Notes: generated by a model not told the origin, from the sequence alone. A stretch of 64,000 nt of DNA from Massospora cicadina (GCA_022478985.1 JAKSZP010006703.1:113653-177652), one strand, 5' to 3'. Shown: positions 32,335 to 44,662, numbered from the stretch's first letter. Numbers and translations: made by a program.

Positions 32335-35300
32335 TTATGGGAAGGGGGAGGGAACGTGTGTAGGGGACGTAGCCACTATTGAGCACGTGTGGAGGAAGGG
32401 GTATGATTTGATGAACCAGACTGGGAACCAGGGAGGAGAACAGCTGTCGGTGATGCGGTGGGAGATATCCAAACATCCACGCTTGAAAGTGATCCACCAA
32501 ATGAGACCAGAATCTGTGGACAGCTTCAGGGAGGGTGGGGATGGATCCAGCGATGGCATCCAAGACAATCGTGTGGATAGTCCACATGGCGATTGCAACC
32601 ACCAGAGCACGGAGGGAGGGTGGGAGGGGGAGGCCATTGATGAAGCAAACATATCTCTTGACAGACTGAAGGGATGTGTTTGATCCTGGCCTAGCAGACG
32701 TTGGACTTCGCGCCATATTACTTTAGAGGTGGGGCACTTCTCCAGGCGGTGAAACAGCGTTCCATACTGGCCACACACGACACAGGATGAGTGTAAAGCA
32801 TTAGAGTGCTCAGCTGTACGATACACCCGCCTCAGGCAGAGCCACACATGGGAGTGGACTTGAGGCTGCAACAGAGGATGGTGTGCTTATTTCCAGATAG
32901 TCTTTTGGGTCTCAGTGGAATAAGGGATGTCCATCATGTCCAGGTAGTCCACCCTGGATAGGACTTGGGGTCAAATGGGGATCACGCCATCATGGATGGG
33001 TAGCCCCTGTACCTCTGTGTGAACCGAGGAGAGGGGCTGCCTCTTCAGGTTGTATGTCCACTAATATGAATTCTCCACTCCGCGCTTCGCATGGAGAGTA
33101 GGATTCGTTTGTAGTGGGTTTTGGTCCCGTGAGGACCTGTGGCTGATGTGTGTGATGCGAGGTATTTCATCAGGGAGTGGGGGTTTGATGGATTGTTGAG
33201 GCCCAAGGCTCAGGAGAAGTTGGAGCGGGCTGCGCGGGACCAGTGTTGGGATGGGAGTGTAGGAGCAGTGACGGCCGCAATCCAGGTGCCCAGGATCTTG
33301 GTGGCATGGGCTTTGAAGTCAAGTAGGCCCATGCCACCATGATGATGAGGGCCAAACATGACCTCTAGCCGTACTGGTGAAGAGCAGCCTGACCAAAGCC
33401 ATCCTTGCAGCAAAGCATACAGGGATTTGAAGAAGCTTAGGGAGAAGGGGATGGTGTGGGCTCCGAACCAGACTTTGGATAGGAGCATAGAGTTGGCAAG
33501 AACAACCCTGCCAGTGAGGGTAGTAGGGTGGGCTCTGAGAGAGGCGATTCGCTTCGTCACGTTGTCCAGTATATGGCACTCCATTACTGCTGACGCGTAT
33601 CCACCTGCCTCCAACCACACGCCCAGATGGCGTACCGGTCTTATGGTAGGTCGTGGCACAAGGGGAGCACCAGTGGAGCGGTGTGTTTTGAGTTAGTAAG
33701 GCGTGGACGTGGGTGAGCAGGTGGGCCGGGTTGGGAACTACTTGCTGGGGCCCAGAAGTTCTGAAACCGACCAAAAAGGATGAATTTGGTTTTGGAGGCG
33801 TTCAGTGCAGCATTACTTACCCGGGAATATTCCTGGATGAGGGCTTCAAGCGCGCATGCATCTTGATTATTAGACACCCCCACCACACAATCATCTGCAA
33901 ACGCCATTATCTTGACTGGGGCTTGGCCTGGCACGTTGACCCCAGTGAGTTGGGCATTCACATTTCGCAGTAGTGGGTCAAGGCTGAAGTTGTATAAGAG
34001 TGGGATGAGGGGGTCCCCTTGTCGCAGGCCCCTTTGAGGACGGACTGCTTCCGTTAGGAAACCTGGGCCGCGCACTGCCATTGTTGCAGATTCCGTGAGC
34101 AGCATCACCCAGTTAATGAAGCGGGGGGAGGTAGGCGGAATTGTTGGAGGCAGGCCCTAAGGTATTCCCAGTTTACTCTATCGTAGGCCTTTTGTTGGTC
34201 TAAGAATACCAGTGCCCCAGAGGCTGTGGACTGACATGCATTAGCCACGGAGTGCACGTTATCCCAAATCGACCTTCTGGGGATGAAACTGAATTGTTCT
34301 GGGGAGATGGTGGCAGATGCTACAGTCCCTAAATGGTTAGCCATATTTTTGTTAAAATTTTGGTGTCTGTGTTTGTTATTGAAATGGGGCGCCAGTTGGA
34401 TAAGTCAAGCTTATCCCCTTTCTTGAAGAGTGTGACAGTGAAGGCCTCATGTCCTCCTGGTAGGAGATGCATTTCCATCAGGCTTTGGTTAAGTGAGGCG
34501 AGCAGAAATGGGGATATATATTTGAAATATTTTTTGTAGAACTCATATGGAATGCCATCTGGGCCTAAACATTTTCGGTTTTATGCACCACAAATGGCTG
34601 TCCATAATTCATTCAGAGTAATCAAATTAATTATTTCCGGGTATCAGAAAATGGAGCAGATGTGGACTCAGTCAAGAAATTCCACCACTTTGGCCGGCTG
34701 AATTGGGTCAGATTGGTACAACTTGGAGTAGTACTGTTGCATTTCAATTGCCACTTCAGCTGGTGTATCCGCAATGGGATTATCCGATCTTCACACCTGT
34801 GTGTAGGCCACGCTCTAGCATGGTGCAAAATTTTTTTAAAGAAATGTGTGGTGCATTTGTCGCCTTTTATGATGCGTGTGGCCCTGTACTGAACACAAAC
34901 CTGATGTTTGTGTTGTCTTTCGAGTGCATTGAGGTGGGCAGCTGCTTCCACCCACTTCCATCCCCATGTAGAGCTGTATCCTGTAACTAAAAGTTGGACT
35001 CCAAGTGTGCCAATTCTGCCAGAGCGTGCGAGATGACCGCTGATGTGGCTTGTGAGCGTCTGGAGGAGAGATGGTGAGAGTGGTGGATAGTGTCATCTTT
35101 GAAAGTTTCCCATGTGGAAATGGGGTCCGCGCAAAACGGTGCAACAAACTATTTGCCAAATTTACCTTTCTACCCACATAGAAAATCCTGGTGACCCGAG
35201 CTCAGGGGTACAGATTTTGTACCAATGTGGGGCTTTAGCAGCTGTGACAGGTAGGTGGTAGGTTAGCGAGACCAGTCAATGGTCAGAGAATTCCAATTTT

Positions 35301-35975
35301 GTTGTCTTGAAGTGGGAGATGTGGGGCTGGATTTTCGCCGGCATTAGAATAAGGTTGATGCGGGTCATGGACCTTAATTGGCCATTGTGGACGTGGGGAC
35401 GCATAATGTTTTTGAGCAGTGGGGCATGTCGCGGCAGCACATCCATTAACCCAAGGGTGGCCTTTAGAACACGTAGTTCTATGTGACCCTGGGGGGCGTG
35501 GGGTGAGGAAGGCCACCGGTCCGTTGGTGTGTTTAGCCAACAGTTCATGTCACCAACTATGAAGGAGTCTGGGGGTAGTGGGAGGGATTTGACTGACGAG
35601 AAAAATTCCTGACGCTCGCATGCACCATTTAGGGCATAGATGTTGATGATTGCATGTGCTACATCGGCCCATGAGAAAGTGACAACAAGCACTTGGCCAT
35701 TTAGGAATGTTTCTGAGGATAAAAATTTGAAAAAATTATTTTTCCAAATTAGCGCCCCACAGTGCATCAACCAAAAGGAAAGGGATGGGAGGAGCATTGT
35801 TTTCCAAGCTTCTTCGGAACCTCATGGACAGTGGGACTCCTGGATGGCCAGGATATCCACGGGTAAATTGTGTTGTAAAAAACTCAGTTTCCTAGCCCAG
35901 GATGGGGAGGCCTTGAGTCCAGCAATATTCAACGTCCCTAGAGTGAAGGTTTCCCCCATCACACCTTAGGTGTGA
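32335..35975 (-). pseudogene. LINE-D ORF2: endonuclease, reverse transcriptase, zinc-binding tail
   Basis: Endonuclease (35,975-35,280): TLNIAGL, ILAIQES, NIYALNG, FIVGDMNCWLN, TRINLIL and the terminal SDH are the ordered APE motifs. RT (about 34,345-33,640): FSFIPRRSIWDNV, FLDQQKAYDRV (motif A), LRQGDPLIPLLYNFSLDPLL, and the catalytic FADD at about 33,890-33,903. The C-terminal zinc-binding module CVVCGQYGTLFHRLEKCP lies at about 32,735-32,790. No RNase H domain seen. Family role: nicks target DNA and copies element RNA there. Frameshifts lie between endonuclease and RT, at about 34,110, and near 33,640. Confidence 0.88.
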
Positions 35976-36023
35976 GGGGTAGGCACCCAGGACCACTATC
36001 CTCTTCTAGATCCCCGCGGGCCT

Positions 36024-37377
36024 TCACAGCAGCATGGGTGTTAGCACAACGCTATTGGAGTTTTTGTTGATTTTTGTGGAAAGAGTTGTGTTGGCTTTAG
36101 CCTTCGCTTTTTGTTTTCCTGACGTCGGACGAATTTTTTGTGGTGCGGGTGAGTTTGGTGTACCGTTGAGTGGGTGAAAAAAAATTTTCAGTTGGGATGG
36201 GTCCCAAGTTGGTTTCAACTGGAGCTTGGGTGCAACAATTGGGTGAGATCAAATCTCCCATCGGATCCTTGGATTGAGTGGCCCACTCGGTATGGGCTTC
36301 CCAATCTGATTGGTTGATGGATTCCCAAGTTGCTTCCACCACGAAGGTCTCCATGTCCTCTTGGCGTTGTGAGTGTGGGATAGCGGTGGTGGCTTTAGCC
36401 GCTTCCTTGGCCGCAGCCCTATGGGCCTGCTTAGCCTTCTTCCGCTCTTGTGGGGAGATAGGCTTTACCAGTAGGTAGCAGCCTTGTGCTCCTCATGGGA
36501 AGGCCTCCTTGGTGCTTGCAGTTGGTTTGTAGTGCGCCTCTCCGCTGGCCATGGCTGCCGAGGGGTGCTCTTGGAATGTGACGCCCTCCTTGATGGGGTA
36601 TGCGTGTGCCTTATGGCCAAATGCGTCACAGTGGGTGCAAATGGGGGGCGTGCTGTCCACGGTCACCTGGAATGGGTGGGTGGTATGCCCTGCGATATCA
36701 ATAAAACTGGAGTGCGGGATCTGGGTTAGGTCCTTTGTGATCTCCTCAGTTGGGGTCAGAACTGTGATGGCTTTGCCAGTGCACAGGTGTGGCATTAGCG
36801 TGAAGTGTTGCATTTTAAAAGATTGTATATCGCTGTATATGGCGAGACCATCTTTCAGGTGTTGTTCCAAATTGTCACGTTTTACTGTAGTAGGCAAAAA
36901 GTCAAATATGAGGAAAATTTGGTTTGATTTTGTCCATCTGGTGCATTTAGTTTTGAAGACCCATTGCCCTTTGGGGAGGTTGACCACTACTACGCACCTC
37001 TGCAGCCTCGTCTGCTGCTGTTTTGCTTTTGAAACCTAGGTCCAGCCAACCGTGTGACATGGAGTGAGGTGCAACATACACCGTGGTCGGGAAAATTGTG
37101 TGCACATCTTCACAAAATTTTTCCCATAAGGCCGTTTTTGGATGTCCAGAAACACGCGGAATCCAAATTCCACCAACAAAAGTGGCTGGGAGTGTGGCAT
37201 ATTGATGTACTGGTTACATCGTGCTTGCCATGCGAGTATCTCCAGGGAAATAGTGACTGCCAGTTTCTTAGTATTTTTGTCAATTCCGCCAGATTCTCTG
37301 GGGCGTTTTTGAACGTTGGAGGCCGCGGGCCTTACACCTACTCCTCTTACCTTGCTTGCCCAACTGCTCCCTGACAT
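36024..37377 (-). pseudogene. LINE-D ORF1: RNA-binding protein with CCHC knuckle
   Basis: ATG at 37,377 starts MSGSSWASKVRGVGVRPAA. Then come a basic region, HGWLDLGFKSKTAADEAAEV, the segment FLIFDFLPTTVKRDNLEQHL with LKDGL, and a zinc knuckle ICTHCDAFGHKAHAYP at about 36,620, where the last Cys is Tyr. A Lys/Thr-rich tail ends near 36,024. A stop or shift separates 37,036 from 36,987. The order is the same as in the half-LINE proteins (.GYFDVGF, VVSF.., GL, CCHC). Family role: binds LINE RNA in the RNP. Confidence 0.8.
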
Positions 37378-37410
37378 GGGTGCAGACTAATCTCCTCTGT
37401 GAGATTATCA

Positions 37411-39610
37411 AACTAGATTCAGTCTTGAATTGAATAGGTTGCAATAGTGATTGCAACTAGAAAGAAAAGTTTATAATGAAGCGAGTTTTCTGAGTTTCAA
37501 AAGATCAATTCTACATATTCCCTAATTTGGACCATACTAAGCTATTCTGAACTTAACATTGAATTTCATTCAACCCTTATTACAGTTTAAATACTGAGCA
37601 GTAATATACTAGTAGGGTTTATTTTTCCTACCCTGCGCTTACACTAATAAAAAATACAAAAACAAGATTTTTGTTTATTAGTGCTTTTATCCTTGATATA
37701 AATAAATTTGTTGTGGAATCCAGAAGAGACTGGCACCAGCAAGCAACAATTATCTGGATTCTCACACCAATATTTTGCTTATTTTAATGGGTCTTTATCA
37801 AATAAACCTAAAATACTAGTTGCTGTCTCATTTTAGATTTTGACTTTCTCTTTGAGCCCAAACCTTCTGAAATCACTGAGCGCCTGCCCTAGACTTTAAT
37901 TAGCCATTTATTCAAAACTGAGTCTCATTATACTCAACATAACCATTATACTTGATGTCAATCAATGTTCAATAAGGACCTCCTTGTTCAAATGCTTAAG
38001 GATTGGTTAAAAACCCCAAATTATTCAATAAAATATACCTTTTTACTGAATAATTTGCTTTTTATGAAAGCTTCCCTAGATGTAGAGTTTACTATACTAG
38101 TGGTATAGGAAGAAAACCTCTTCAAGTGGACATAGGTCAGAAGATCAAGAGGATAAAGTGAGTTCCAAGAGGGACTCTTACCTTTGCAGTAGTGTGCGTT
38201 TGCTGCGCACTACAGTGGCCACCAGAGATTCCCCCACCTTATTCTTCCTATAAGCTGGGACTAGTAGGGCAAAGCATCTATTTTCAACATGGAGTAATAT
38301 ACTTCTATCTTCCCAATTTTTCTAAGTGACTATTAATAAAGTCAGTGCATTATTCCCTTATTTTTTGACCTTTTTTCCCTTTTAGCTGGGTCGCTTTCTC
38401 AATAAAGAAGTCATCAGGGCTATTAGAGAAGGCTGTCTTTACTAAAACCATGGAAGTCATCAACCTTGCCAATATATATCACTCAGATAAAATAATTAAT
38501 ATTGAGTCTAACGGTCCTAGGGTCACTGGTTGAAGTAGCTAGCAATAATAATATTGGGAATCATAATAAGTTAAGGATTCTAGACAGATCATAACTTCTT
38601 TTTAGAGGGGGTTTCCAACCCTTAAATCTCCAACAATTATCAAAGAGGAATAAAAATGGATTTAAGTATTGACTAGTCTTGTGATTTTTGTGGTATAAAT
38701 ATGGGTTATGGTGGATATAGGGGAATACCCTATTGGTTTTTGCTAAGGGTGGTAGCATTTGCATTTAGGAGATCATATACGTGACACTCAAATTGATTAT
38801 TTTTGTCATCAGTTTCCTATATAGCATGTCCATAATCTGTCAAGCTTTTTATCTCATGAAAAACAGAAAATAAGGTGACTCAGTTTCCCAGAAGGAATAG
38901 CAATAATTAATCATAGTGTAAAAATGGCGGAGTGCTTTCAAAGAAGCATGCATCTTTCAGGATATCATAAATGGGCTGTCAAGAGCTGTGTCTATAGAAA
39001 TTTTGGACAATTTACCAAATTGAATGGGTAATGAGGAGTAGGCATCAATAGATTAGATACAATGATAAACAACGGTGCCATACACCATATTATGGGGCAA
39101 TTGGGAGCAATCATATATATTTCATCAGCTTTTTGAAGGATGAAATAAGCTGGAGAGCAGCTTTCAATATTGACGAGGAAAATTAATATACCTTGGCAGC
39201 AATTCAAGTTACTAGGCTTCCAAATATGAGGATTCAGGGTAGATACATATGAGAATTGACAGAAGAAGATTAAACAGAGTAAGCTCTTTCTTGTCAAAGA
39301 ATGTAGATTTACTTTACACGTTCCCCTAATGTGGTGAAGGCTTCAAATTTCGCAAGCAAAGTAATAAGTCTGTTTATAAGAAGTTTCAGGCCATCAGCAT
39401 TAGGAGCTTTATCTTCATGTTGAATGACTTTGTTCGCCTCCACACCATATCTCATCCAGCATTATTTAGCTTTGTGGCATACACTTATGTAATTGGTACA
39501 TCTGGGTTTGTTGTCCTTCTCAACTTTCATGACAAATAATTGGGACCATTTTTTAGGGGAAGTTATGGCAGGAGCCTTAAAGACTGAAGTTTATGGCATT
39601 TTTAATTTAG
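37411..39610. other. Unassigned, no gene seen
   Basis: AT-rich. Short frames only, such as 39,297-38,992 minus (about 100 codons) with no recognisable motif. I could not attach this stretch to any element. Its right end carries the target duplication of half-LINE-E. Confidence 0.45.
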
Positions 39611-39625
39611 CGCTTTTTATATATT

Positions 39626-41520
39626 CAATTTATTCAAGGTATGCCAACCAGGGGATGGACAGTACTGATCACAACACTCAAAACGGCAAAACAAACTACT
39701 AACCAGGTGGTAAGCAGAAACTGCTTAACCCACCATGGCAGAGAGGTGAGGAGGGGTCAGGGGGTTGGTTTTCAGAAAGACCCACCTCGATCAAGGGGTG
39801 TTGGTTACAGTACCAGATCAGAGCAGAGAGCCAGGGCGTTGGGGCATCTGCATAGTGGGGGCTGAGGTCAGCGTAGTAGGAGTTTTCCACTTCTGCATCA
39901 AGATAACGATGGGAAAGTGTTTCAACAAAAGCTGCGAGGAGAACTTCAGCTTCTTTGCAGGCTTCAGGAAGTTGGGTGAAAAGGGAGATACTGTGGCGGG
40001 TGATTTTGGCTGAGGGGTTGAATGAAGCAATCGTTGCAACATTCATAACAGCAACTTCAGCATCTTTGAATAGTTTTGAGATGTCACTGCAGGAAGATTC
40101 AGGGAAGTCGGGGGGAAGAAGATGGTGGGCAGGCCATGCTGGAGCTGAGCCACTGACTGGGCCACCGCGGTGCGTAGTTTTGGGCAATGAGGAGAGGCCA
40201 CCGCAGCTAAGGCGAGCTGGTGGTCACTTTGGAAGGGGGTTGTATTGGGTAGAGGAGCAAAATGGCGAGGGGTAGGGGTTTCATCGAAGTCAGGAAAGAA
40301 AAGTTCTGCCTGACCATAATTGCCACAACAGAGAGGTTGACCTGTATGCTGTCTAATGAGGACATTACCTGATTCGTCAGTTTCAGCCAATAGATCCCAT
40401 GGATTTTGGTTCACTGGAATAGTGGCGTTTAAATTTGAGTGGGTAGGATTGGGCGAATGGGCAGCTGCTTGGGTGCGAATGTTGGTCCAAGCATTGCTCT
40501 GATTGGCTGGCGTAGATTTAGGTGGGAGAGTGAGGATGGAGGTTTTGGGTGGGGCTGATTTTCCATGTGGGCCCACTGAACGAGATTGGAGGGTGGGAGG
40601 GGGCAGCAAAGCGCCCCATATTGAACCTCCAGAGGGGGCTCAGAAGCTGCAGCAGCGGATTTGGCCTTAGGGCACGCTCTTTTTGCATGGTCAAGGCCAA
40701 AGCAGAGGGAACAAATCTGCCTACCATTATTGACCTGAGATCAAAAGAAATGATCTGGCGCTGCAGCCACACTAGCGCGGGGTGGGATTTGTTGGGCTAT
40801 GGTAGGGTGGTGTGGTATGATGGTGGCTGTTGCACGAGGAGCAGCAAGGCGTTCTGCACCAGATGGAATAGCAAAGATGAGGTTGGCCTGAGTGCCATAA
40901 GCCATGAGCCCCGCGAACAACTGGTCATACAAAACCTGGGGTGGAAATGGAATGGGAGATTTGCAAAGGATACCACTAGCGTGGTGTCTGAAGGAGGCGA
41001 GTACAGGTTGTGGGAATGGGGTTTTTTTATAAATTAGAGGATTTTGTGCTGCCGCTTCAGCATCCTCCTCAGATTGGAACCCAACGTCAAAGTAGCCCTT
41101 AAAAGGGCGGAAGTCTATATTGCCAGCTGGCGCAAAGGCTGTAGTGGCTAGGTCAATAATTGCCTTATCAGCATATGGGAACAAACGCCCATAGTCCACT
41201 CTGAGGCAATAGCGAATAGCAGAGCGAGGGAGGGCGAGAGGATGGGGGCGAGAAGGGTGGACGCGCGCCAGGTGGAGCGCTAAGTTCCATGGGAGGACAA
41301 AACGGTTGGAAGCAGTGGGCGGGCTGTTTGAGCCCGTCTGAACGCGCTTGCCTGCAGGGCGGAAAACGCTAGGTGGGGGTGCCCTGCTGCCTCACACTGG
41401 GGTGGCAGGCGGCAGAGCCAAGGACATCAAAGATTAGGTCTGGGCAGATGGCTGTGGATAAAGAAAACTTAAATTTAAAATCGCTCAAAAGTGACTTTGG
41501 GCGGTTAAAGAGAGTTTTAC
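39626..41520 (-). mobile_element. Half-LINE-E: ORF1-only non-LTR retroposon
   Basis: Minus strand, 1,895 bp, between CGCTTTTTATATATT (39,611-39,625) and CGCTTTCTATATATT (41,521-41,535), a 15-bp duplication with one mismatch. The tail reads CCCCTGGTTGGCATACCTTG, then AATAAATTGAA. It is the closest relative of half-LINE-A in sequence and length. Its flanks are not otherwise known elements, so this copy marks an independent insertion of the same subfamily. Confidence 0.9.
39699..41290 (-). pseudogene. ORF1-like protein of half-LINE-E
   Basis: Minus strand. The start block near 41,290 reads MELSAPPGARPPF, where MGLSAPPGA is expected. The frame 41,199-40,741 holds VDYGRLFPYADKAIID, FRPFKGYFDVGFQSEEDAEA and PSGAERLAAPRATATIIPHH. 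Zinc-knuckle sequence (CSLCFGLDHAK) follows at about 40,715-40,680. Frame 40,609-40,043 holds NQNPWDLLAETDESGNVLI. Frame 40,187-39,699 gives AEVLLAAFVETLSHRYLDAE and PHYADAPTPWLSALIW. Few breaks remain, so this and copy F are the best templates for a family consensus. Confidence 0.78.
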
Positions 41521-41539
41521 CGCTTTCTATATATTAAAT

Positions 41540-42463
41540 ACATCTTTAGGCGAATTTAAAAAATATGTGTAATTAGATTTTGGGCTTCAATTTAAGAGAA
41601 TAAACCACACCAGCAATGTCATCATATAAGATAATAAAATTAGTGATAACCAAAGGTTTCGAATGAGATTAAGGTAAGCTAGAGTATTTTGAATGGAATT
41701 CTACCTTGTATAGATGTATTGACAATAAATTCTGTTTTTGGTCTAAAAGGGAATGATCACTGGTAAATTCCTAGACCATCGCTATTTGGACCTGTTTCCA
41801 GGCTATAACTATCCTAAATGAGGAGTAATTATTTCACTGGACGTGCTACTGATACAGGAAAGGATAAATATCATCTTTTTATGATCAGTTACTTCTACCA
41901 TCAGCTATATTTAGCATGAAAGAGCAAAGCCATACTAACTTGGAAGGGATGTTTTTTCTTAGAGCTAGCATTAGTTTTAAAGGGAGCAAAAAGAGTATTG
42001 ATAGTGCTATTGGGCCACACTCTGAATAATACATCTCAGCATACACTTTAGGACTTGTTGATTGATTTGGTGACATATTCCTTTCTGATCATCTTGGCTT
42101 TCCCCCAATACCAATTGAGAGAGGCTTTTAATGCTTTATGGCTGAGCTATTCCGTAAGGGACTAAATTTTGAGTTACTGACTATAAAATTGATGTTCACA
42201 GCTGCTGACTTAGTCCTTAAGGTTCTCAAAGATATACTCAAATCTGAGTGAGGTGATCATCAGTCACCCTAGTAAATAAGTTATAATTTGCCCATTTTCC
42301 TGGAAAATTTTCCAACGTGAAATTAGGGCTGGCAGTGTTTTTGAAATAGGAAGACTTTGAACCCATTTTATATTTTCCACCTGATCATTTAGGGGTAGAC
42401 TCATAAGTAAACTTCTTTTCAATAAATTATTAGTATCCCTGGGAGCAAAATTTTGGAACTGGG
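41540..42463. other. Unassigned, no gene seen
   Basis: No motif or long frame that I can support. AT-rich with many stops in all frames. Confidence 0.45.
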
Positions 42464-42612
42464 AGGATCTTGGAGACCATGGGGTCCTCCAGGACCTTCA
42501 GGACCATCCAATCCGTTACGCCCTTCAGGACCTATATGGCCACGTGGGCCTTTAAGACTTTCAGGACAATTTGGGTTTGCGGGGACCTTTGGGACCTGTA
42601 ATATTCTCTCCC
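42464..42612 (-). pseudogene. Collagen-like Gly-X-Y fragment
   Basis: The minus strand reads KGPRGHIGPEGRNG, then LDGPEGPGGPHGLQ: nine consecutive Gly-X-Y triplets (about 42,545-42,470). Just upstream in a shifted frame, ITGPKGPRK suggests two more. One frame change and loss of Gly at flanking triplets point to a decayed exon or pseudogene. Collagen repeats form triple helices in extracellular proteins. They occur throughout animals and also in some fungi, bacteria and viruses, so this does not settle the lineage. Confidence 0.45.
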
Positions 42613-44360
42613 AAGGAGAACTATTGCAAACATCGTTATAACTCTCAAAAGCAAGGGCTATGTATAAATTAGTTGGTGCGATTAAGACAAATTAAAATTT
42701 GGAAGCAATCTTTAACTCTTGTGGGCTTTTGATGTACTTAGTTCTGTACATCTTTTGGAACACCGTTTAAAAGTTATTAAAGATGTTTTTCACAGGTAGC
42801 CAGAGATTCTACTATCAAGCAGGACAATTTCATTTAAGGATTATAATCAAATGTCATTTGCTCAATAAAAGCCTTCCACTTGTCTTAAATGTAGTTGATA
42901 CACCTTCATAGAAATAAAGGAATTTAAGTTCAGGGTTTAAGCTATCAAGCTGCCATACCATCTTGTATAGATGCTTTCTACTATTTGTAATAGGTGATGA
43001 ATCTTGAGATTGACAAAATAACAAAAGTAATGTTAAACCCCTTTTACCAGCTCACTGGCGGTAATCTGGGATGAGCAAAACAGATCACTCATAGTGGAGG
43101 GTACAGCCTTAGCATGTAGCTTTCTGGGATGACATCTAATCACTTAGATTCAAAAAAGTTGTTGTTGAATGTTATTGTAGAAGTTATTTTAGTGAGGACA
43201 ATACTGATCATGATCAAAGGTAAAAAAGAGAACTTAAAAGTTCTCTGGAAATTTTAAGATTTCAGGATAAATTGGATTCATCTTGCACAATTACTACTGA
43301 TCCATCTGGGTACACTTCCTGCCCTCTTAAAGAAAGAGGTTTTTTGACTTGAATTATTTCCTTTTTTTAGATTGACTTCCACTATGAGCAACTTGAAAAC
43401 CATGTAGTGAGCACAAGAACACAATCTTGAGATACATGTTAAGACAAACTTCTTCATCTGAAGCATAAAGCTGTCAGATCTAGAGATTCTGGATCCTCTC
43501 AAGGAGTTTAGGACAAGATTTTAATTTTCAATGTTCTATAATTAAAGAGAGAAATAACCAAAAGTAAGCAGTCAGTAGGATAAACAGAATTTAGAATTTT
43601 ATATTAACCCATTTTAAGTTTATAGGGATATAAAACCTTGCAATAAAGGATCACCCAGGTTCCTCCCAGTCAGGGTATTACTGGACCATCTATGTTGAGG
43701 GAAAAAAGTCAAAATTTACTGCTCTCTGTTGCCAAAATACTTGTGACCCTATGGTCCTAGAGCTTCTTAAATTAGTTACTGGGAATTAAGAAGCATCTCA
43801 GCGGTTAAGTCATTGGGTGGCTAAAGATAAATGATACCATGTGATGTTTATAAATCAATTGTCCCTTTTATACCTTTAATCATAATCTCAGGAAGAAATA
43901 ATAGTTGATCAATAGTCAAATTTCTGGGACTTGATTCTATAATGAAGATTCTAACTTGTTTCTCATATTGAGCTCTGACATTAAGTAAGACTGATGCCAA
44001 GTTAGAAAGTCAAATATAAAAAAAATTAAATCTGAAATCTCTGAAAAAGGATATATATATAAGTTAATAAATTTAATAATCATCATATAAGAATCAGATA
44101 CTATATTAAATTCTTGATAACAAGCTTATTAAAATAACCTAAGTTTATATCAATAATACAGCATATTAAGAATAATGAAAGCAATTTAAATATTATTACT
44201 TAATAATAACCTTACGTTGAAATTTTATTCAGTATAATTCTTATGCTGGGATATACACTATACAAATTTTTTCTATTATTCCTATAATGAAAATTGGTAC
44301 TATCCTAAAATAGGATTCTATTGTAATAATATATTATAATATAGCTTTATAATTAAATAA
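42613..44360. other. Unassigned, no gene seen
   Basis: A minus-strand stretch at about 43,345-43,270 reads KKPLSLRGQEVYPDGSVVIV, which looks coding but is not recognised. The rest, especially 43,950-44,360, is very AT-rich and empty. Confidence 0.4.
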
Positions 44361-44652
44361 GGGAGGGTGCCCCAGTGTTAGTTATGGACTCAATAACTAC
44401 TGCCTCCTGAGTTTAATTCCAATAGATAAACTTTGAGTAAAAAATGATTTTTGACTGTGTTGGCGTTACGCACAAATGCCTCTAATCTGAGATAAAAGAT
44501 ATCTAGGCGAACCATAAAGTTCTTGGCCCTTCAGAACGCTATGTGTGGAGGTTTACCAGAATCCATCCTTCTTTATCATTAATTTTTTATCACCATCTAA
44601 CCCATTAGTTTGTGCGGTATAATACCCAGGTTGGCTCACCTTGAATAAATAA
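44361..44652 (+). mobile_element. SINE-H: tRNA-headed SINE with LINE-type tail
   Basis: About 292 bp. The head resembles a tRNA gene: an A-box-like TGCCCCAGTGT at 44,368-44,378 and a B-box-like AGTTTAATTCC at 44,410-44,420, with GTTATGGACTCAATAACTAC between. This is typical pol III promoter geometry. The 3' end CCCAGGTTGGCTCACCTTG plus AATAAATAAAA matches the tail shared by LINE-D and the half-LINEs. AATTAAATAA (44,351-44,360) and AATTGAATAA (44,653-44,662) are a possible 10-bp target duplication. It should rely on LINE enzymes in trans. Only one copy seen here. Confidence 0.7.
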
Positions 44653-44662
44653 AATTGAATAA

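Larger units (their letters stand above)
32150..37410 (-). mobile_element. LINE-D: near full-length LINE with ORF1 and ORF2
   Basis: About 5.2 kb on the minus strand. ORF1 (37,377-36,024) has an RNA-binding layout and CCHC knuckle. ORF2 (about 35,975-32,330) has an APE-type endonuclease, RT and a zinc-binding C-terminus. The 3' end reads TGTCCGTCCCATGGTCGGCC, then AATAAATTT and an AATTTTAA-type tail. The endonuclease and RT order is that of L1/Tad-like LINEs. The tail matches those of the half-LINEs and SINE-H. Several stops and shifts break ORF2. Upstream of ORF1, TAATCTC and GAGATTA form a short inverted repeat at 37,389-37,408. Target duplication not found. Confidence 0.88.

Noticed and set aside
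32303..34000. Several plus-strand frames of 60-126 codons over LINE-D
   Set aside because: They overlap the minus-strand ORF2 with recognisable RT and zinc-binding motifs; plus-strand frames carry no motif.
36484..37374. Plus-strand frames up to 162 codons opposite LINE-D ORF1
   Set aside because: The minus strand has the CCHC knuckle and the conserved ORF1 order; the plus frames are shadows of G+C-rich coding sequence.
42453..42641. Plus-strand Pro/Gly-rich frame with GPPGPSGPSN, looking collagen-like
   Set aside because: Gly periodicity is lost after a few triplets on this strand, while the minus strand keeps nine perfect triplets. The plus frame is the shadow of a GC-rich repeat.
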